Under the pieces are notes generated by a model. The model saw only the letters and a list, made by a program, of their open reading frames with translations, was not told where the DNA came from and made no database searches. A stretch of 5,621 nt of DNA. Source: an uncultured Veillonella sp. (GTDB taxonomy: Bacteria > Bacillota > Negativicutes > Veillonellales > Veillonellaceae). The DNA lies in assembly GCA_900552445.1 (NCBI GenBank), contig URZS01000089.1:1-5621 (forward strand), written 5' to 3'. The position numbers and the translations under genes are program-made. The first letter of the stretch is position 1. Each line of letters begins with the position of its first letter. This document shows, one piece after another, positions 5,617 to 5,621 of the stretch.

Positions 5617-5621
5617 ATATA

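Overview
The window carries a complete leucine biosynthesis gene set in the order leuA-leuC-leuD-leuB, all on the plus strand. It sits behind a leucine-type T-box leader and follows the 3' tail of an unrelated gene. The proteins, the T-box control and the moderately AT-rich codon use with AGGAGG-type ribosome sites point to a Bacillota-lineage bacterium. The overall look is that of the Negativicutes, and my best guess is Veillonella or a close relative; this is inference, not a database match.

Layout. Positions 1-114 hold the last 37 codons of a gene that looks like a homocysteine S-methyltransferase, recognised by its GGCC zinc motif. Positions 115-413 hold no gene but have two strong inverted repeats: a 35-bp near-perfect AT-rich one (117-271) that ends in a T-run, and a 10-bp perfect hairpin (319-348). 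A good sigma-70-type promoter (TTGACA, 18 bp, TACAAT; 414-443) should start the leu transcript near 450. The leader has an AGAGAG/GGTGCGA apical Stem I, a CTC (Leu) specifier at 549-551, the T-box core at 627-640, an antiterminator (627-659) and an overlapping intrinsic terminator (654-694). A further structured spacer leads to leuA.

leuA (842-2380), leuC (2382-3641) and leuD (3643-4134) are packed with one-base gaps, each junction reading TAATATG, which suggests translational coupling. leuB (4442-5512) is set off by a 307-bp gap. The gap holds a GC-rich palindromic element ending in a T-tract (4138-4257), a stretch that resembles a decayed T-box Stem I, and a 14-codon reading frame that stops one base before leuB. 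After leuB the window ends with two 30-bp-period direct repeats just upstream of a TATAAT box, probably control sequence for the next gene.

How the genes work together: LeuA condenses acetyl-CoA with 2-ketoisovalerate to 2-isopropylmalate. LeuC and LeuD form the isomerase that makes 3-isopropylmalate. LeuB oxidises this, and the product decarboxylates to 2-ketoisocaproate, the leucine precursor. Uncharged tRNA-Leu should turn the operon on through the T-box. The enzymes are ordinary; the interest lies in the non-coding segments, above all the leuD-leuB gap.
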